Source of the DNA: RGIG5579 sp045541915
GTDB lineage: Bacteria; Bacillota; Clostridia; Oscillospirales; SIG627
Length of the DNA: 64,000 nucleotides
Assembly (NCBI GenBank): GCA_045541915.1
Contig: JAZQJZ010000039.1
Span: 1 to 64,000, forward strand
Reading direction: 5' to 3'
The notes under the pieces: model-generated
Seen by the model: the letters and a program-made list of their open reading frames with translations, nothing else
What the model was told of the DNA's origin: nothing
Database searches by the model: none
Translations under genes and position numbers: made by a program
In this document: in pieces, positions 17,216 through 25,768 of the stretch
Position numbering within the stretch: the first letter of the stretch is position 1
Layout of the letters: every line of letters begins with the position of its first letter

Positions 17216-18919
17216 ATGCTTGCCAATCTCTTCGTTTCCGATCTTGCCCTGATCCGACGCCTTTCGGTGGATTTCCATCGGGGCTTTTCGGTGCTGACCG
17301 GCGAGACCGGTGCAGGAAAAAGCTTGATCCTGGATTCTCTGAACCTGTTTTTGGTACAAAAGGGCGCAAAGGATTTGGTTCGTCGCGGCGCGGAAAAGCT
17401 GGAGGTCTCCCTCTTTTTCGATGAGATCTCGCCCGATGCCCGAAGGGTCCTGCAGGAGGTGTTTTCCCCGGAGGAAATGGAGGAAGGCATCACCTTGACC
17501 CGGACCGTGACCAAAGAGGGAAAAAGCACCTGCAAGGCCGGGGACCGAACCCTCCCCTTTTCCAAGGTGAGCGAAATGGCAAAGGCGCTCCTTTCCATTC
17601 ACGGACAAAACGCCTCCGGCGGCCTTTTAGAGGAAAAGAATCATCTTTTGTATCTGGATTCCGCCTTGCCCGAGCAGGGAGAAGAGATCCTTTCAGAGTA
17701 CCGCGCTCTTTACGGGGAATACACCCGCCTTTCCCGCCTTCTCTCCGAGCTTCAAAGCCACGGAGACGACAAGGAAATGCTTGCCCTTTACGAATACCAA
17801 ATGCAGGAGATCGCCAAGGTCAAGCCCAAGGCCGGGGAGGAGGAAGCCCTGGAAAAGCGTCTTTTATCCCTTCAGAACAGCGAAAAGCGCCACGGCGCGC
17901 TGGATACGGCCGACCGTGCCCTGTCCGGCGGTGAAAAGGGAAGAGGCGCCGTGTTTCTTCTGGAAGTGGCCGCCCGGAAGCTGGAGGGACTGAAGGAGGA
18001 AGAATATAAGAAGCTTTCCGATGAGCTGTATGACCTGGCTCACCGGGCCAAGGAGGCGGCCAGGGAGGTATCCTTTGCCCTTTCCCAGGAGGAAGAGGAG
18101 GACCCGGCAGAACTGGTGGACCGGATCCGCCGCCGCATTGATGCCCTGTATCAGCTGAAATTGAAATACGGCAGTACCGTGGAGGAGGTCATCGCTTTTT
18201 ACGGGGAATTGAAGCGGAAAAAGGACTTGACGCTCTCGCGGAAAGATGATATAAAAAGAACGTTGGCAAATTTAGAGGAAACAAAAATAAGCCTTGTGAA
18301 AAAGGCGGATGAACTCTCCCTTTTGAGAAAAAAGGTGGCAGCAGAATTAGAGGAGCAGATCCACGGGGTCCTTTCCTTCCTGGATATGCCCAAAATGCGC
18401 TTTTTTGTGTCCTTCGAAAAGACCCAGCCCGGTCCCAACGGAACGGACGGGGTGCGCTTTGAGATCTCCGCCAATACCGGCGAGGGGGTAAAGCCCCTGG
18501 CCCAGGTTGCCAGCGGCGGCGAGCTCTCCCGTATCATGCTGGCATTGAGCTTGAAATTGGGGAAGGCAAAGGATGCGGATACCCTGGTGTTTGACGAGGT
18601 GGATACGGGTATTTCCGGCTCCACGTCCCAGAAGATCGGCATTGCCCTGCGAACCCTCTCTCAATTCAAGCAGATTTTCTGCGTTACCCACTCGGCGCAG
18701 GTGGCCACCCTTTCAGACCATCATTTTCTGGTGGAAAAAAGGGAGGAAGAGGGACGAACCGAAACTCTCCTTTCCCCGCTTTCCCAAGAGGACAGTCTGA
18801 AGGAAAATGCAAGGCTTTTGGGCGGTGCGAGCCTGACCGACAAGGCGCTCTCTGCCGCCATCTCCCTCCGGGAAGAGGGATTATCGGAATGGAAAAAACG
18901 CAAAGGACTCTTCCTTTGA
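17216..18919 (+). CDS. recN: DNA repair protein RecN
   Basis: RecN is an SMC-like ATPase that holds broken DNA ends together during recombination. The 567-residue product has Walker A TGETGAGKSLIL near residue 28, a central coiled coil (residues about 150-350), the signature region VASGGELSRIMLAL and Walker B DTLVFDEVDTGISG, then VTHSAQVA. AAGGAG precedes the ATG. It follows argR by 15 bases, and tyrS begins 31 bases after its stop. Confidence 0.96.
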   Translation: MLANLFVSDLALIRRLSVDFHRGFSVLTGETGAGKSLILDSLNLFLVQKGAKDLVRRGAEKLEVSLFFDEISPDARRVLQEVFSPEEMEEGITLTRTVTKEGKSTCKAGDRTLPFSKVSEMAKALLSIHGQNASGGLLEEKNHLLYLDSALPEQGEEILSEYRALYGEYTRLSRLLSELQSHGDDKEMLALYEYQMQEIAKVKPKAGEEEALEKRLLSLQNSEKRHGALDTADRALSGGEKGRGAVFLLEVAARKLEGLKEEEYKKLSDELYDLAHRAKEAAREVSFALSQEEEEDPAELVDRIRRRIDALYQLKLKYGSTVEEVIAFYGELKRKKDLTLSRKDDIKRTLANLEETKISLVKKADELSLLRKKVAAELEEQIHGVLSFLDMPKMRFFVSFEKTQPGPNGTDGVRFEISANTGEGVKPLAQVASGGELSRIMLALSLKLGKAKDADTLVFDEVDTGISGSTSQKIGIALRTLSQFKQIFCVTHSAQVATLSDHHFLVEKREEEGRTETLLSPLSQEDSLKENARLLGGASLTDKALSAAISLREEGLSEWKKRKGLFL

Positions 18920-18950
18920 GGAAAGAAAATGTGAGAAAGAAAGGTTTATT

Positions 18951-20171
18951 ATGGGAATTTACGAAGAACTGCAACAGCGCGGCCTGATCGCGCAGGTAAC
19001 CGACGAGGAAGAAATCCGGGAGCTGCTCAATTCCGGCGGCGCTCGGTTTTACATCGGCTTTGACCCCACGGCAGATTCTCTCCACTGTGGCCATTTTATG
19101 GCCCTTTGTCTGATGAAGAGACTGCAGATGGCAGGCAACAAGCCGGTGGTTTTGCTTGGCGGCGGCACCGGATACATCGGCGACCCCTCCGGCAGAACGG
19201 AAATGCGCTCCGTTCTCAGCCCCGAAACCATCGAGCATAACTGCCGATGCTTTAAAAAGCAGATGGAACGGTTCATTGAATTTGGCGAGGATAAGGCCAT
19301 TCTGGTGAACAATGCCGATTGGCTTTTAAAGCTCAATTATGTGGATCTTCTCCGGGAAGTGGGCGCTCATTTCTCCGTGAACAATATGCTTCGCGCCGAG
19401 TGCTACAAGCAAAGAATGGAAAAGGGTCTTTCCTTCCTGGAATTCAACTATATGATCATGCAGTCCTATGACTTCTATCACCTTTCCCAGGAATACGGTT
19501 GCAATATGCAGTTCGGCGGTGACGACCAGTGGTCCAATATGCTGGGCGGCACAGAGCTGATCCGGAAAAAGACCGGCAAGGACGCTTATGCCATGACCAT
19601 CACTCTGCTTCTCAACTCCGAGGGCAAGAAAATGGGCAAGACCCAGTCCGGCGCTGTTTGGCTGGATCCGGAAAAGACCAGTCCCTTTGATTTTTATCAG
19701 TACTGGAGAAATGTGGCCGATGCCGATGTTCTCAAGTGCATCCGTATGCTCACCTTCCTTCCCCTGGAGGAAATTGAAAAAATGGATGCCTGGGAAGGCA
19801 GCCAACTGAATGCAGCCAAGGATATTCTGGCGTATGAATTGACCTGTCTGGTTCACGGAAAAGAGGAAGCAGAAAAGGCAAGAGAAGCCTCCCGCGCCCT
19901 GTTCGGCGGCTCCGGAAGCAATGCCAATATGCCCACCCACGCCCTTTCGGCAGAGGACTTTACCGACGGCGGCATCAACATTATGGATCTGATGGTAAAG
20001 GCCGGTCTTTGCCCCTCTAAGGGCGAAGCCAGAAGACTGGTGACCCAGGGCGGTGTTTCCGTCAACGATAAGAAGATCTCTGACATTGCCACCACCTTCG
20101 CCCAAGCGGAATTTGACGAAGAATTTATTTTGAGAAAAGGCAAAAAGGTCTTTATTAAAATCACAAAATAA
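18951..20171 (+). CDS. tyrS: tyrosyl-tRNA synthetase
   Basis: TyrRS charges tRNA-Tyr. The 406-residue protein has FYIGFDPTADSLHCGH (the HIGH-type motif reads HCGH), GGGTGYIGDPSGR, FGGDDQWSNMLGG, and KMGKTQSG as the KMSKS loop, which is normal for bacterial TyrRS. A C-terminal S4 domain begins near residue 340 (PSKGEARRLVTQGGVSVND). The gap from recN is only 31 bases, so there is no room for a T-box leader; expression must come from the operon promoter. Confidence 0.96.
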   Translation: MGIYEELQQRGLIAQVTDEEEIRELLNSGGARFYIGFDPTADSLHCGHFMALCLMKRLQMAGNKPVVLLGGGTGYIGDPSGRTEMRSVLSPETIEHNCRCFKKQMERFIEFGEDKAILVNNADWLLKLNYVDLLREVGAHFSVNNMLRAECYKQRMEKGLSFLEFNYMIMQSYDFYHLSQEYGCNMQFGGDDQWSNMLGGTELIRKKTGKDAYAMTITLLLNSEGKKMGKTQSGAVWLDPEKTSPFDFYQYWRNVADADVLKCIRMLTFLPLEEIEKMDAWEGSQLNAAKDILAYELTCLVHGKEEAEKAREASRALFGGSGSNANMPTHALSAEDFTDGGINIMDLMVKAGLCPSKGEARRLVTQGGVSVNDKKISDIATTFAQAEFDEEFILRKGKKVFIKITK

Positions 20172-20182
20172 GGAGGAAAACC

Positions 20183-20968
20183 ATGGTGTTTTCCACAGCT
20201 GTGGGCAAGGATCTTTTCCTGGTTCGCTTTCCCTTTCAGGACATTTTCACCTCCGCGGTGATCGTGAGAACGCCCCAGGGCTTTCTGGTGTATGACGCGG
20301 CCACCTATCCGGAGGATATGGACCGGATCCTCTTTCCCGCGCTGTATGAGGTTGGCGTTACCAAGGAAAATTTAAAATACCTTGCCGTCTCCCACGCCCA
20401 CCGGGATCACGCCGGTGGCCTGGGGCGCTTTCTGGAGCGATATGAGAATGTGAAGGTCATCTCCTCCAACGAGAGTTTAAGGGAGGATCATCCGGGAGGG
20501 ACTTTCGTTCCTGCTTCAGACGGAGCGGTTCTCTTGGGGTGCTTAAAGATCCTTTCCATTCCCGGCCATACTGCCGATGCCTTTGGGATTCTGGATACCA
20601 GAAGTTCAACCCTTCTTTCCAGTGACTGCCTTCAGTATTACGGCATTTTCGGCTCCGGAAAATGGGGCTCGAACATTTCCTATTCCAAGGCGCATCTTAA
20701 GGCTCTGGAGCGTTTGGAAAAAGAGGAGATCTCCACCTTTTTGGGCGCCCACGATTTTCATCCCTGCGGCCAGATCGTGGAAGGAAGGGAAAACGTAACG
20801 CAGGCCCTGTCCCATTGCAAAGCGGCTCTGGACAAGATTCGGACATACCTGGGAGAAAACCTTTCCCAAACCGATGAAGATCTGGCGCAAGGCTACAATG
20901 AAAGCCATTCGCTTCCCACCGTGGGCGCGCACGTGTTCCGAAAAATGCGTGCAGAATGGTTTTCCTGA
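20183..20968 (+). CDS. MBL-fold metallo-hydrolase
   Basis: This 261-residue protein has the metallo-beta-lactamase metal motif in AVSHAHRDHAGGL (HxHxDH), a later metal ligand in SIPGHTADAFGI and an aspartate in LLSSDCLQYYG. Another histidine falls in FLGAHDFHPCG. The substrate cannot be read from the sequence; glyoxalase II-like or lactonase-like activity is possible. It is the last gene of the serC operon, with AAGGAGG before its ATG, and is followed by the repeat element and terminator at 20982-21081. Confidence 0.85.
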   Translation: MVFSTAVGKDLFLVRFPFQDIFTSAVIVRTPQGFLVYDAATYPEDMDRILFPALYEVGVTKENLKYLAVSHAHRDHAGGLGRFLERYENVKVISSNESLREDHPGGTFVPASDGAVLLGCLKILSIPGHTADAFGILDTRSSTLLSSDCLQYYGIFGSGKWGSNISYSKAHLKALERLEKEEISTFLGAHDFHPCGQIVEGRENVTQALSHCKAALDKIRTYLGENLSQTDEDLAQGYNESHSLPTVGAHVFRKMRAEWFS

Positions 20969-20981
20969 AAACAAAAAAGAA

Positions 20982-21081
20982 AAAGACACCCGGTAGGGAG
21001 ACACTTCATAAAGAAGTGTTCTCCCTACTTCCTTTTTATATGAAAATTGACACTTTCAGTTCGAAAGTGTCATAGTGGGTT
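20982..21081 (+). repeat. 3'-end repeat element, copy 2
   Basis: This block is the inverted counterpart of 93-190, starting with AAAGACACC and ending AGTGGGTT. It contains a long terminator hairpin (arms starting GTAGGGAGA at 20993 and ending TCTCCCTAC at 21028, one bulge), then a T-rich stretch and a second 9-bp hairpin GACACTTTC/GAAAGTGTC at 21049-21071. It follows the MBL gene in the same sense that copy 1 follows addA. Confidence 0.8.
20993..21037 (+). terminator. terminator of the serC-MBL operon
   Basis: The stem of the repeat element, about 15 bp with one bulge, is followed by TTCCTTTTTAT. It lies 24 bases past the stop of the last gene in the operon. Confidence 0.65.
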
Positions 21082-21141
21082 AGATACTTTGAGAAAGGGA
21101 AATACTTGCCGAAAATAACATTTCATTTTCAGTGTGTAAAA

Positions 21142-21318
21142 GTGATATTGCAAACTAAAAGTTTGCAGTGATATTTTTGCCTTACAGCAAAAGTGATATA
21201 AAAGCCTACGGCTTTTGTGATATTATATTCGCCAGAAAAACTCGTCGTAGCCGAATATCACACGGCATAGCCGTATATCACTGCGAAGCAATATCACTCG
21301 CCGATAGGCGAATATAAC
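21142..21318. repeat. GTGATAT/ATATCAC hairpin array
   Basis: Eight copies of a 7-base unit flank a series of different short palindromes. GTGATAT occurs at 21142, 21168, 21193 and 21217; its reverse complement ATATCAC at 21255, 21275 and 21291, with ATATAAC at 21312. Between them lie hairpins such as TGCAAACT/AGTTTGCA, AAAAGCC/GGCTTTT, ACGGC/GCCGT, TGC/GCA and TCGCC/GGCGA. The unit reverses direction about a centre near 21239, so the whole block is an imperfect palindrome. No gene is present in 20969-21362. Confidence 0.85.
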
Positions 21319-21319
21319 T

Positions 21320-21364
21320 GAGGCGCACTCCGTAAGGAAGTGCTCCTCTAGGGTGTCTTTTTTT
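21320..21364 (-). terminator. terminator of the lipoprotein gene (variant element)
   Basis: An imperfect stem, GAGGCGCACTCC (21320-21331) with GGAAGTGCTCCTC (21336-21348), is joined to GGGTGTCTTTTTTT. This is a diverged version of the 3'-end element seen at 93-190 and 20982-21081. The TAA of the leftward gene falls inside its T/A tract. Confidence 0.6.
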
Positions 21365-22403
21365 ATTTGAAATATTGGGTCAGATCCAGGGTTCCCAGCA
21401 CTTGATCGGTGCCGGTGCTGACGCCAAAGAGAAGGGTCTCGCCCTTTTCGTCCACTGCCAGAGAGGGGCAGGGCGTTCCTTGGGAAATGGTGTAAGAGGC
21501 CACCTTTTCTCCCTTTTCCAGGTGAAATACCTCCACCGTGCCGCCCACATCCTTTGCCATGGTGCCGCAAAGCACCTTGCCCTCCGGATCGCAGATCACC
21601 CCGTCCAGGGGCTTTTCGGTGGTAAGAGAGGCGGCCTTGCCCGTTTCCAGATCCCGGAACAGGTAAAGAGCGCCACCATCCTCCAGGGTACGGGTAAACA
21701 AAACACCGGTGTTTCCAATGGCCAAAGCCTTGTCAAAGGGGCATTTTTCTGCTCCCAGGGGCGTGGTGCTGCCATATTCAAAAAAGGCAATGCCCGAGCC
21801 CTTGCCGTGGGCATCTTTTGTGGTGTACCAGATGCGCTTTCCGTTGTGGGTTACTGCCAGCAGGGAATCAAAATCCGGCAGAAGCTTGGTGTCTGCCAAA
21901 ACATAGGTTTCGGAAAAGTCAACGGGAAACAGAAGCAAAAGGGAATCCTTTTTGCCAATGACGGAAAGGGAATCGTAAAACAGACCGCCGGAAAAATCCG
22001 TCCCCTCCGGGAAGGCGGTGGTTTTGGCGCCGTTTTCCTTTAAAAGCGCGTGGGTCAGACCGTCACCGCTTAAAAACATGGCCCGGTCCACATCGCTTTC
22101 CATGGCACGGAAAAAGGAAAGCTCGCCTTTTCCCTCCAGTAAGCTTTCGCTGGAAATGCTGCGCTCCGGGGAAACAAAGCCTCCCTTAAATCCTCCCTCG
22201 GCGGCCGGGTGCAGATAGAGAAAGCCTTGGGAACGGGGGAGAGAATAGAGCTGGGTTTCCTGCCCCTTCCCTTGGGAAACCGTAAAGCGGAACAGCGGCG
22301 TGAAGGCTTCGGAGCCCACCGAAACCGGTGCTTTTTCCCCGGAACAGCCGGAGAGAAGACCAAAGCATATCATCAAAAGGATAAGCCATTTTAATTTTTT
22401 CAT
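21363..22403 (-). CDS. lipoprotein of unknown function
   Basis: The 346-residue product begins MKKLKWLILLMICFGLLSGC, a lipoprotein signal peptide with lipobox LSGC, so it is probably anchored outside the membrane. The rest is rich in repeated short strands with Gly and Asp turns (for example FLSGDGLTHALL, LFTRTLEDGGALYLF, LAVDEKGETLLFG), which suggests a beta-propeller-like fold. I do not recognise a family. It stands alone, divergent from tepA, and its stop lies in the terminator tract. Confidence 0.8.
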   Translation of the reverse strand: MKKLKWLILLMICFGLLSGCSGEKAPVSVGSEAFTPLFRFTVSQGKGQETQLYSLPRSQGFLYLHPAAEGGFKGGFVSPERSISSESLLEGKGELSFFRAMESDVDRAMFLSGDGLTHALLKENGAKTTAFPEGTDFSGGLFYDSLSVIGKKDSLLLLFPVDFSETYVLADTKLLPDFDSLLAVTHNGKRIWYTTKDAHGKGSGIAFFEYGSTTPLGAEKCPFDKALAIGNTGVLFTRTLEDGGALYLFRDLETGKAASLTTEKPLDGVICDPEGKVLCGTMAKDVGGTVEVFHLEKGEKVASYTISQGTPCPSLAVDEKGETLLFGVSTGTDQVLGTLDLTQYFK

Positions 22404-22435
22404 AGGAAAACCTCTTTCTTTGATGTATCAAGAAT

Positions 22436-22458
22436 ACCATATTTGCGGAAAATATGGT
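22436..22458. promoter_or_regulatory. 9-bp inverted repeat between divergent genes
   Basis: ACCATATTT (22436-22444) and AAATATGGT (22450-22458) form a perfect palindrome with a five-base centre in the 86-base gap between the lipoprotein and tepA. It may be an operator or lie across both weak promoters; neither has good consensus boxes. Confidence 0.4.
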
Positions 22459-22489
22459 TAAAATTTTGTGAATTACGAAAGGGTTTACC

Positions 22490-23179
22490 ATGACAGACGA
22501 AAAAACACAGGAAATGCCGGGTCGTGAAGGGGCAGAGAGAAACGATATTCTGGAATTTGGAAAGATCATCACCGGCTCGGCGGAAAAAATTCAGACTTTG
22601 GTGATCGCCGGGCAGATCGAGGGGCACCAGACCCTGCCGCCTCCGGCCAAGGCCACCCGGTATGAGCACATTCTGCCACAGCTGGTTCTGGCGGAGGAGG
22701 ATCCGGCGGTGGACGGGCTTTTGCTTCTGATCAATACGGTGGGAGGCGATGTGGAGGCCGGCCTTGCCATGGCCGAAATGATCCGGGGAATGACAAAACC
22801 CACCGTTTCTCTGGTGCTGGGCGGAGGACACTCCATCGGGATTCCCCTGGCGGTGGCGGCAAAAAAGTCCTTTATTGCTCCCAGCGCCACCATGACCGTG
22901 CACCCGGTACGGATCCAGGGTCTGGTTCTGGGCGTTCCCCAAAGCTTTGAATATTTAAAGCGAATGCAGGATCGCATTTGCGATTTTCTGGTGGAAAATT
23001 CTCACATCACCCGGGAGCGGCTTGACAGACTCATGGCCGGAAGAAGCGATTTTGCTACGGATATCGGCACCGTTTTGTGCGGCCGGGAGGCAGTGGAGGA
23101 GGGACTGATCGATTCTGTGGGCTCCTTTGCCTCGGCAACCTCTGCCCTGAAAGAAGCCATCAGAGCCGAAAAAGCTTGA
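22490..23179 (+). CDS. tepA: ClpP-like serine protease, TepA/translocation-enhancing type
   Basis: The 229-residue product belongs to the ClpP/crotonase fold. The oxyanion loop is LLINTVGGDVEAGLAM, the nucleophile is Ser115 in GGGHSIGIPLA, and the catalytic histidine is His138 in TMTVHPVRI. Related B. subtilis TepA has been linked to protein translocation, but its substrates are poorly known. No signal peptide is seen, so it should be cytosolic. GAAAGGG precedes the ATG. It lies upstream of rny but has a separate promoter behind it. Confidence 0.82.
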   Translation: MTDEKTQEMPGREGAERNDILEFGKIITGSAEKIQTLVIAGQIEGHQTLPPPAKATRYEHILPQLVLAEEDPAVDGLLLLINTVGGDVEAGLAMAEMIRGMTKPTVSLVLGGGHSIGIPLAVAAKKSFIAPSATMTVHPVRIQGLVLGVPQSFEYLKRMQDRICDFLVENSHITRERLDRLMAGRSDFATDIGTVLCGREAVEEGLIDSVGSFASATSALKEAIRAEKA

Positions 23180-23207
23180 CATTTTCAGCCTATTTGGTTC
23201 AAATCCC

Positions 23208-23237
23208 TTGACAAAAAAGGGCAGTTTGCGGTAAAAT
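23208..23237 (+). promoter_or_regulatory. promoter of rny
   Basis: TTGACA (23208-23213), an 18-base spacer and TAAAAT (23232-23237) stand 93 bases before the rny start. The long leader may carry RNA regulation, but no known riboswitch was recognised. Confidence 0.65.
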
Positions 23238-23330
23238 AAAAGGGCGTATTGTAAAGTGCGTCATTATGAAATCTTTGATCCGATCCTACGGGGTCGTAAT
23301 AACAAAACAAAGGAGGTGTGAGGTTACATA

Positions 23331-24887
23331 ATGGAATTGACACAGATCGAAATCATCTTGTTGATTTTGGTTGCTGTTATGACACTGGTGATCGGTTTCT
23401 TCTGCGGTATGGTGTACCGCAAGCGCATTGCGGAAAAGAAAATCGGAACCGCCGAGGGTCAGGCTGTCAAAATCGTCGAAGAAGCGCGCCGTGCCGGCGA
23501 GCAAAAGAAAAAAGAACTTCTTCTGGAAGCAAAGGAAGAAGCCCTGAAAAACAAGAACGAAGCAGAACGGGAAATCAAGGAACGCAGAAATGAAGTGTCC
23601 CGTCTGGAAAAAAGAGCCATCCAGAAGGAAGAAAATCTGGATCGCAAATTGGAAAATCTGGACCGCAAGGAGGAGGCTCTGGACCGCAAGCTGAAGGAAA
23701 ATGAGGAAAAGGCTGCGGAATTGGAGCGTCTCTGCCAGGAAGAGATCCGCGTTCTGGAAAAGAGCGCCGGGATCACCGGAGAAGAAGCCAAGAACATTTT
23801 GTTCCAGCGCTATGAGGAGGATGCCAAGAGATCCGCCTCCATCCGCTTCCAGGAAATCGAACAGGAATTGAAGGAAAATGCCGAGGCGAAGGCAAGAGAG
23901 CTGATCACCGGCGCCATCCAGCGCATCGCCGCCAACCACGTGACGGAAGCCACCGTTTCTGTGGTTGCCCTGCCCAATGACGATATGAAGGGCAGACTGA
24001 TCGGTCGCGAGGGAAGAAACATTCGCACCATCGAGACTCTCACCGGGGTGGATCTGATCATTGACGATACCCCCGAAGCCATCACCCTTTCCAGCTTTGA
24101 TCCCATGCGTCGCGAGGTGGCAAAGCTCACCATTGAAAAATTGATGACCGACGGGCGCATTCATCCTGCCCGCATTGAAGAGACCGTGGAAAAATCCCGC
24201 AAGGAAGTGGAAAGCACCATCAAGAGCGAGGGTGAGCAGGCAGTTCTCTCCTGCGGCATCCACAGCATGAACTCCGAATTGATCCGCCTTCTGGGCAGAT
24301 TGAAATTCCGTACCAGCTACGGTCAGAACGTGCTGAAGCACTCTATTGAGGTGTCTTACATTGCCGGTATGATCGCAGACGAATTGGGAGTGGATCCCGC
24401 CCTGGCACGCAGAGCCGGTCTGCTTCACGATATCGGTAAGGCCTTAAGCCATGAGGTGGAGGGCAGTCACACCCAGATCGGTGCTGATATTGCCAAGAAG
24501 TACCGTGAAAACCGCGATGTGATCCATGCCATCGAAGCCCACCATAACGATGTGGAGCCTCAAACCCTGGTGGCAGTGATCGTCCAGGCGGCCGATGCGG
24601 TTTCCGCAGCCCGTCCCGGCGCCAGAAGAGAAAATCTGGAATCTTATATCAAGCGGCTGCAGAAGCTGGAAGAGATCGCCAATTCCTACAACGGAGTGGA
24701 AAAATCCTTTGCCATTCAGGCCGGCCGCGAGCTGAGACTGATGGTGAAGCCCGACGTTGTCAACGATGAAAATATGGCCTTTATCGCCCACGACCTGGCA
24801 CGGAAGATCGAAGCGGAGATGGAATATCCCGGTCAGATCAAGGTTCACGTGATCCGTGAAAGCCGCGCGGTGGAATACGCCAAATAA
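23331..24887 (+). CDS. rny: ribonuclease Y
   Basis: RNase Y is the membrane-anchored endonuclease that starts mRNA decay in many Firmicutes. The 518 residues follow the family plan: a single N-terminal membrane helix (IILLILVAVMTLVIGFFCGMV), a long coiled coil (about 40-190), a KH domain with LIGREGRNIRTIE, and an HD domain with LLHDIGKALSHE and EAHHND. AGGAGGTG lies 12 bases before the ATG. It is followed by its usual partner ymdB. Confidence 0.97.
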   Translation: MELTQIEIILLILVAVMTLVIGFFCGMVYRKRIAEKKIGTAEGQAVKIVEEARRAGEQKKKELLLEAKEEALKNKNEAEREIKERRNEVSRLEKRAIQKEENLDRKLENLDRKEEALDRKLKENEEKAAELERLCQEEIRVLEKSAGITGEEAKNILFQRYEEDAKRSASIRFQEIEQELKENAEAKARELITGAIQRIAANHVTEATVSVVALPNDDMKGRLIGREGRNIRTIETLTGVDLIIDDTPEAITLSSFDPMRREVAKLTIEKLMTDGRIHPARIEETVEKSRKEVESTIKSEGEQAVLSCGIHSMNSELIRLLGRLKFRTSYGQNVLKHSIEVSYIAGMIADELGVDPALARRAGLLHDIGKALSHEVEGSHTQIGADIAKKYRENRDVIHAIEAHHNDVEPQTLVAVIVQAADAVSAARPGARRENLESYIKRLQKLEEIANSYNGVEKSFAIQAGRELRLMVKPDVVNDENMAFIAHDLARKIEAEMEYPGQIKVHVIRESRAVEYAK

Positions 24888-24909
24888 ACCAATTAGAAAA
24901 GAACAAGCC

Positions 24910-25710
24910 ATGAAAACACAAGCCTTTCGTTTGCTTGCACTGGGCGACGTTGTGGGGGAGAAAAGCACCCTCTTCCTGCGGCGGAACCTGCCCCGATTCC
25001 GGCATGAGATGAGAGCCGATCTTGTCATTGCCAACGGAGAGAATTCTTCCCGTCGGGGAGGAATCGACCGGGAAGGAGCAGAAATGCTCTTTGCCGCCGG
25101 AGTGGATCTGATTACCACGGGGAATCATGTTTTCAGGCAGAGAGACTTTTACGACTTTCTGGACGGAGCAGGATCCCTGCTCCGTCCTTGTAATTTCCCT
25201 TCTGCCTGTCCCGGACAAGGGTTTACCATTCTTTCGGTCTCGGGCCTTCGGATTCTGGTGATCAACGTCCAGGGAACCCTCTTTATGGATGCCCTTTTGC
25301 CCCCCTTTGAAACGGTGGAGAAGATCCTTTTGTCCCAGGAGGGAAAATTTGACCTTGCCCTGTGCGATTTTCACGGAGAGGCCACCAGTGAGAAAAAGGC
25401 CTTTGCCTGCTATTTTGATTCTCGCATCCACGCCGTTTTCGGAACCCACACCCATGTTCCCACCGCCGACTGGCAGGTGCTCCCCGGCGGTACGGGGTAT
25501 GTAACGGACCTGGGAATGTGCGGCTCTGCCGATTCGGTGCTGGGAATGAAAAAAAGCATTGCCATTGAAAAATTTTTAACCCATATGCCCACCCGGTATG
25601 AGGTGGGAGAAGGCCCGGTGGAGGCCACCGGCGCCCTGTTTGAAATGGATCCGGAACGGAAAATATGCCTTTCCGTTACCCCGGTGAAGATCACGGAACC
25701 GGAGTCATAA
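24910..25710 (+). CDS. ymdB: YmdB-type metallophosphoesterase
   Basis: YmdB is a calcineurin-like phosphodiesterase with 2',3'-cNMP activity, often next to rny. The 266-residue product has LLALGDVVGEKS, VIANGENSSRRGGI, LITTGNHVF and, late, VFGTHTHVPTAD, which supply the metal ligands of the TIGR00282 family. I choose ATG 24910 because the family N terminus begins there, though the upstream AAAGAA is a weak ribosome site. It has a cytosolic appearance and lies 22 bases after rny. Confidence 0.92.
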   Translation: MKTQAFRLLALGDVVGEKSTLFLRRNLPRFRHEMRADLVIANGENSSRRGGIDREGAEMLFAAGVDLITTGNHVFRQRDFYDFLDGAGSLLRPCNFPSACPGQGFTILSVSGLRILVINVQGTLFMDALLPPFETVEKILLSQEGKFDLALCDFHGEATSEKKAFACYFDSRIHAVFGTHTHVPTADWQVLPGGTGYVTDLGMCGSADSVLGMKKSIAIEKFLTHMPTRYEVGEGPVEATGALFEMDPERKICLSVTPVKITEPES

Positions 25711-25768
25711 AAGCCATTCCGATTTGATACCGAAAAAGCTGTTAAAAAAGGAAAAAAAGGATAACCCT

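Noticed and set aside
18920..18950. T-box riboswitch before tyrS
   Set aside because: Only 31 bases separate recN and tyrS, far too short for a T-box.
21142..21318. CRISPR array
   Set aside because: The repeated unit is only 7 bases, it changes strand in the middle, and the gaps are palindromes of unequal length. No cas gene is present.
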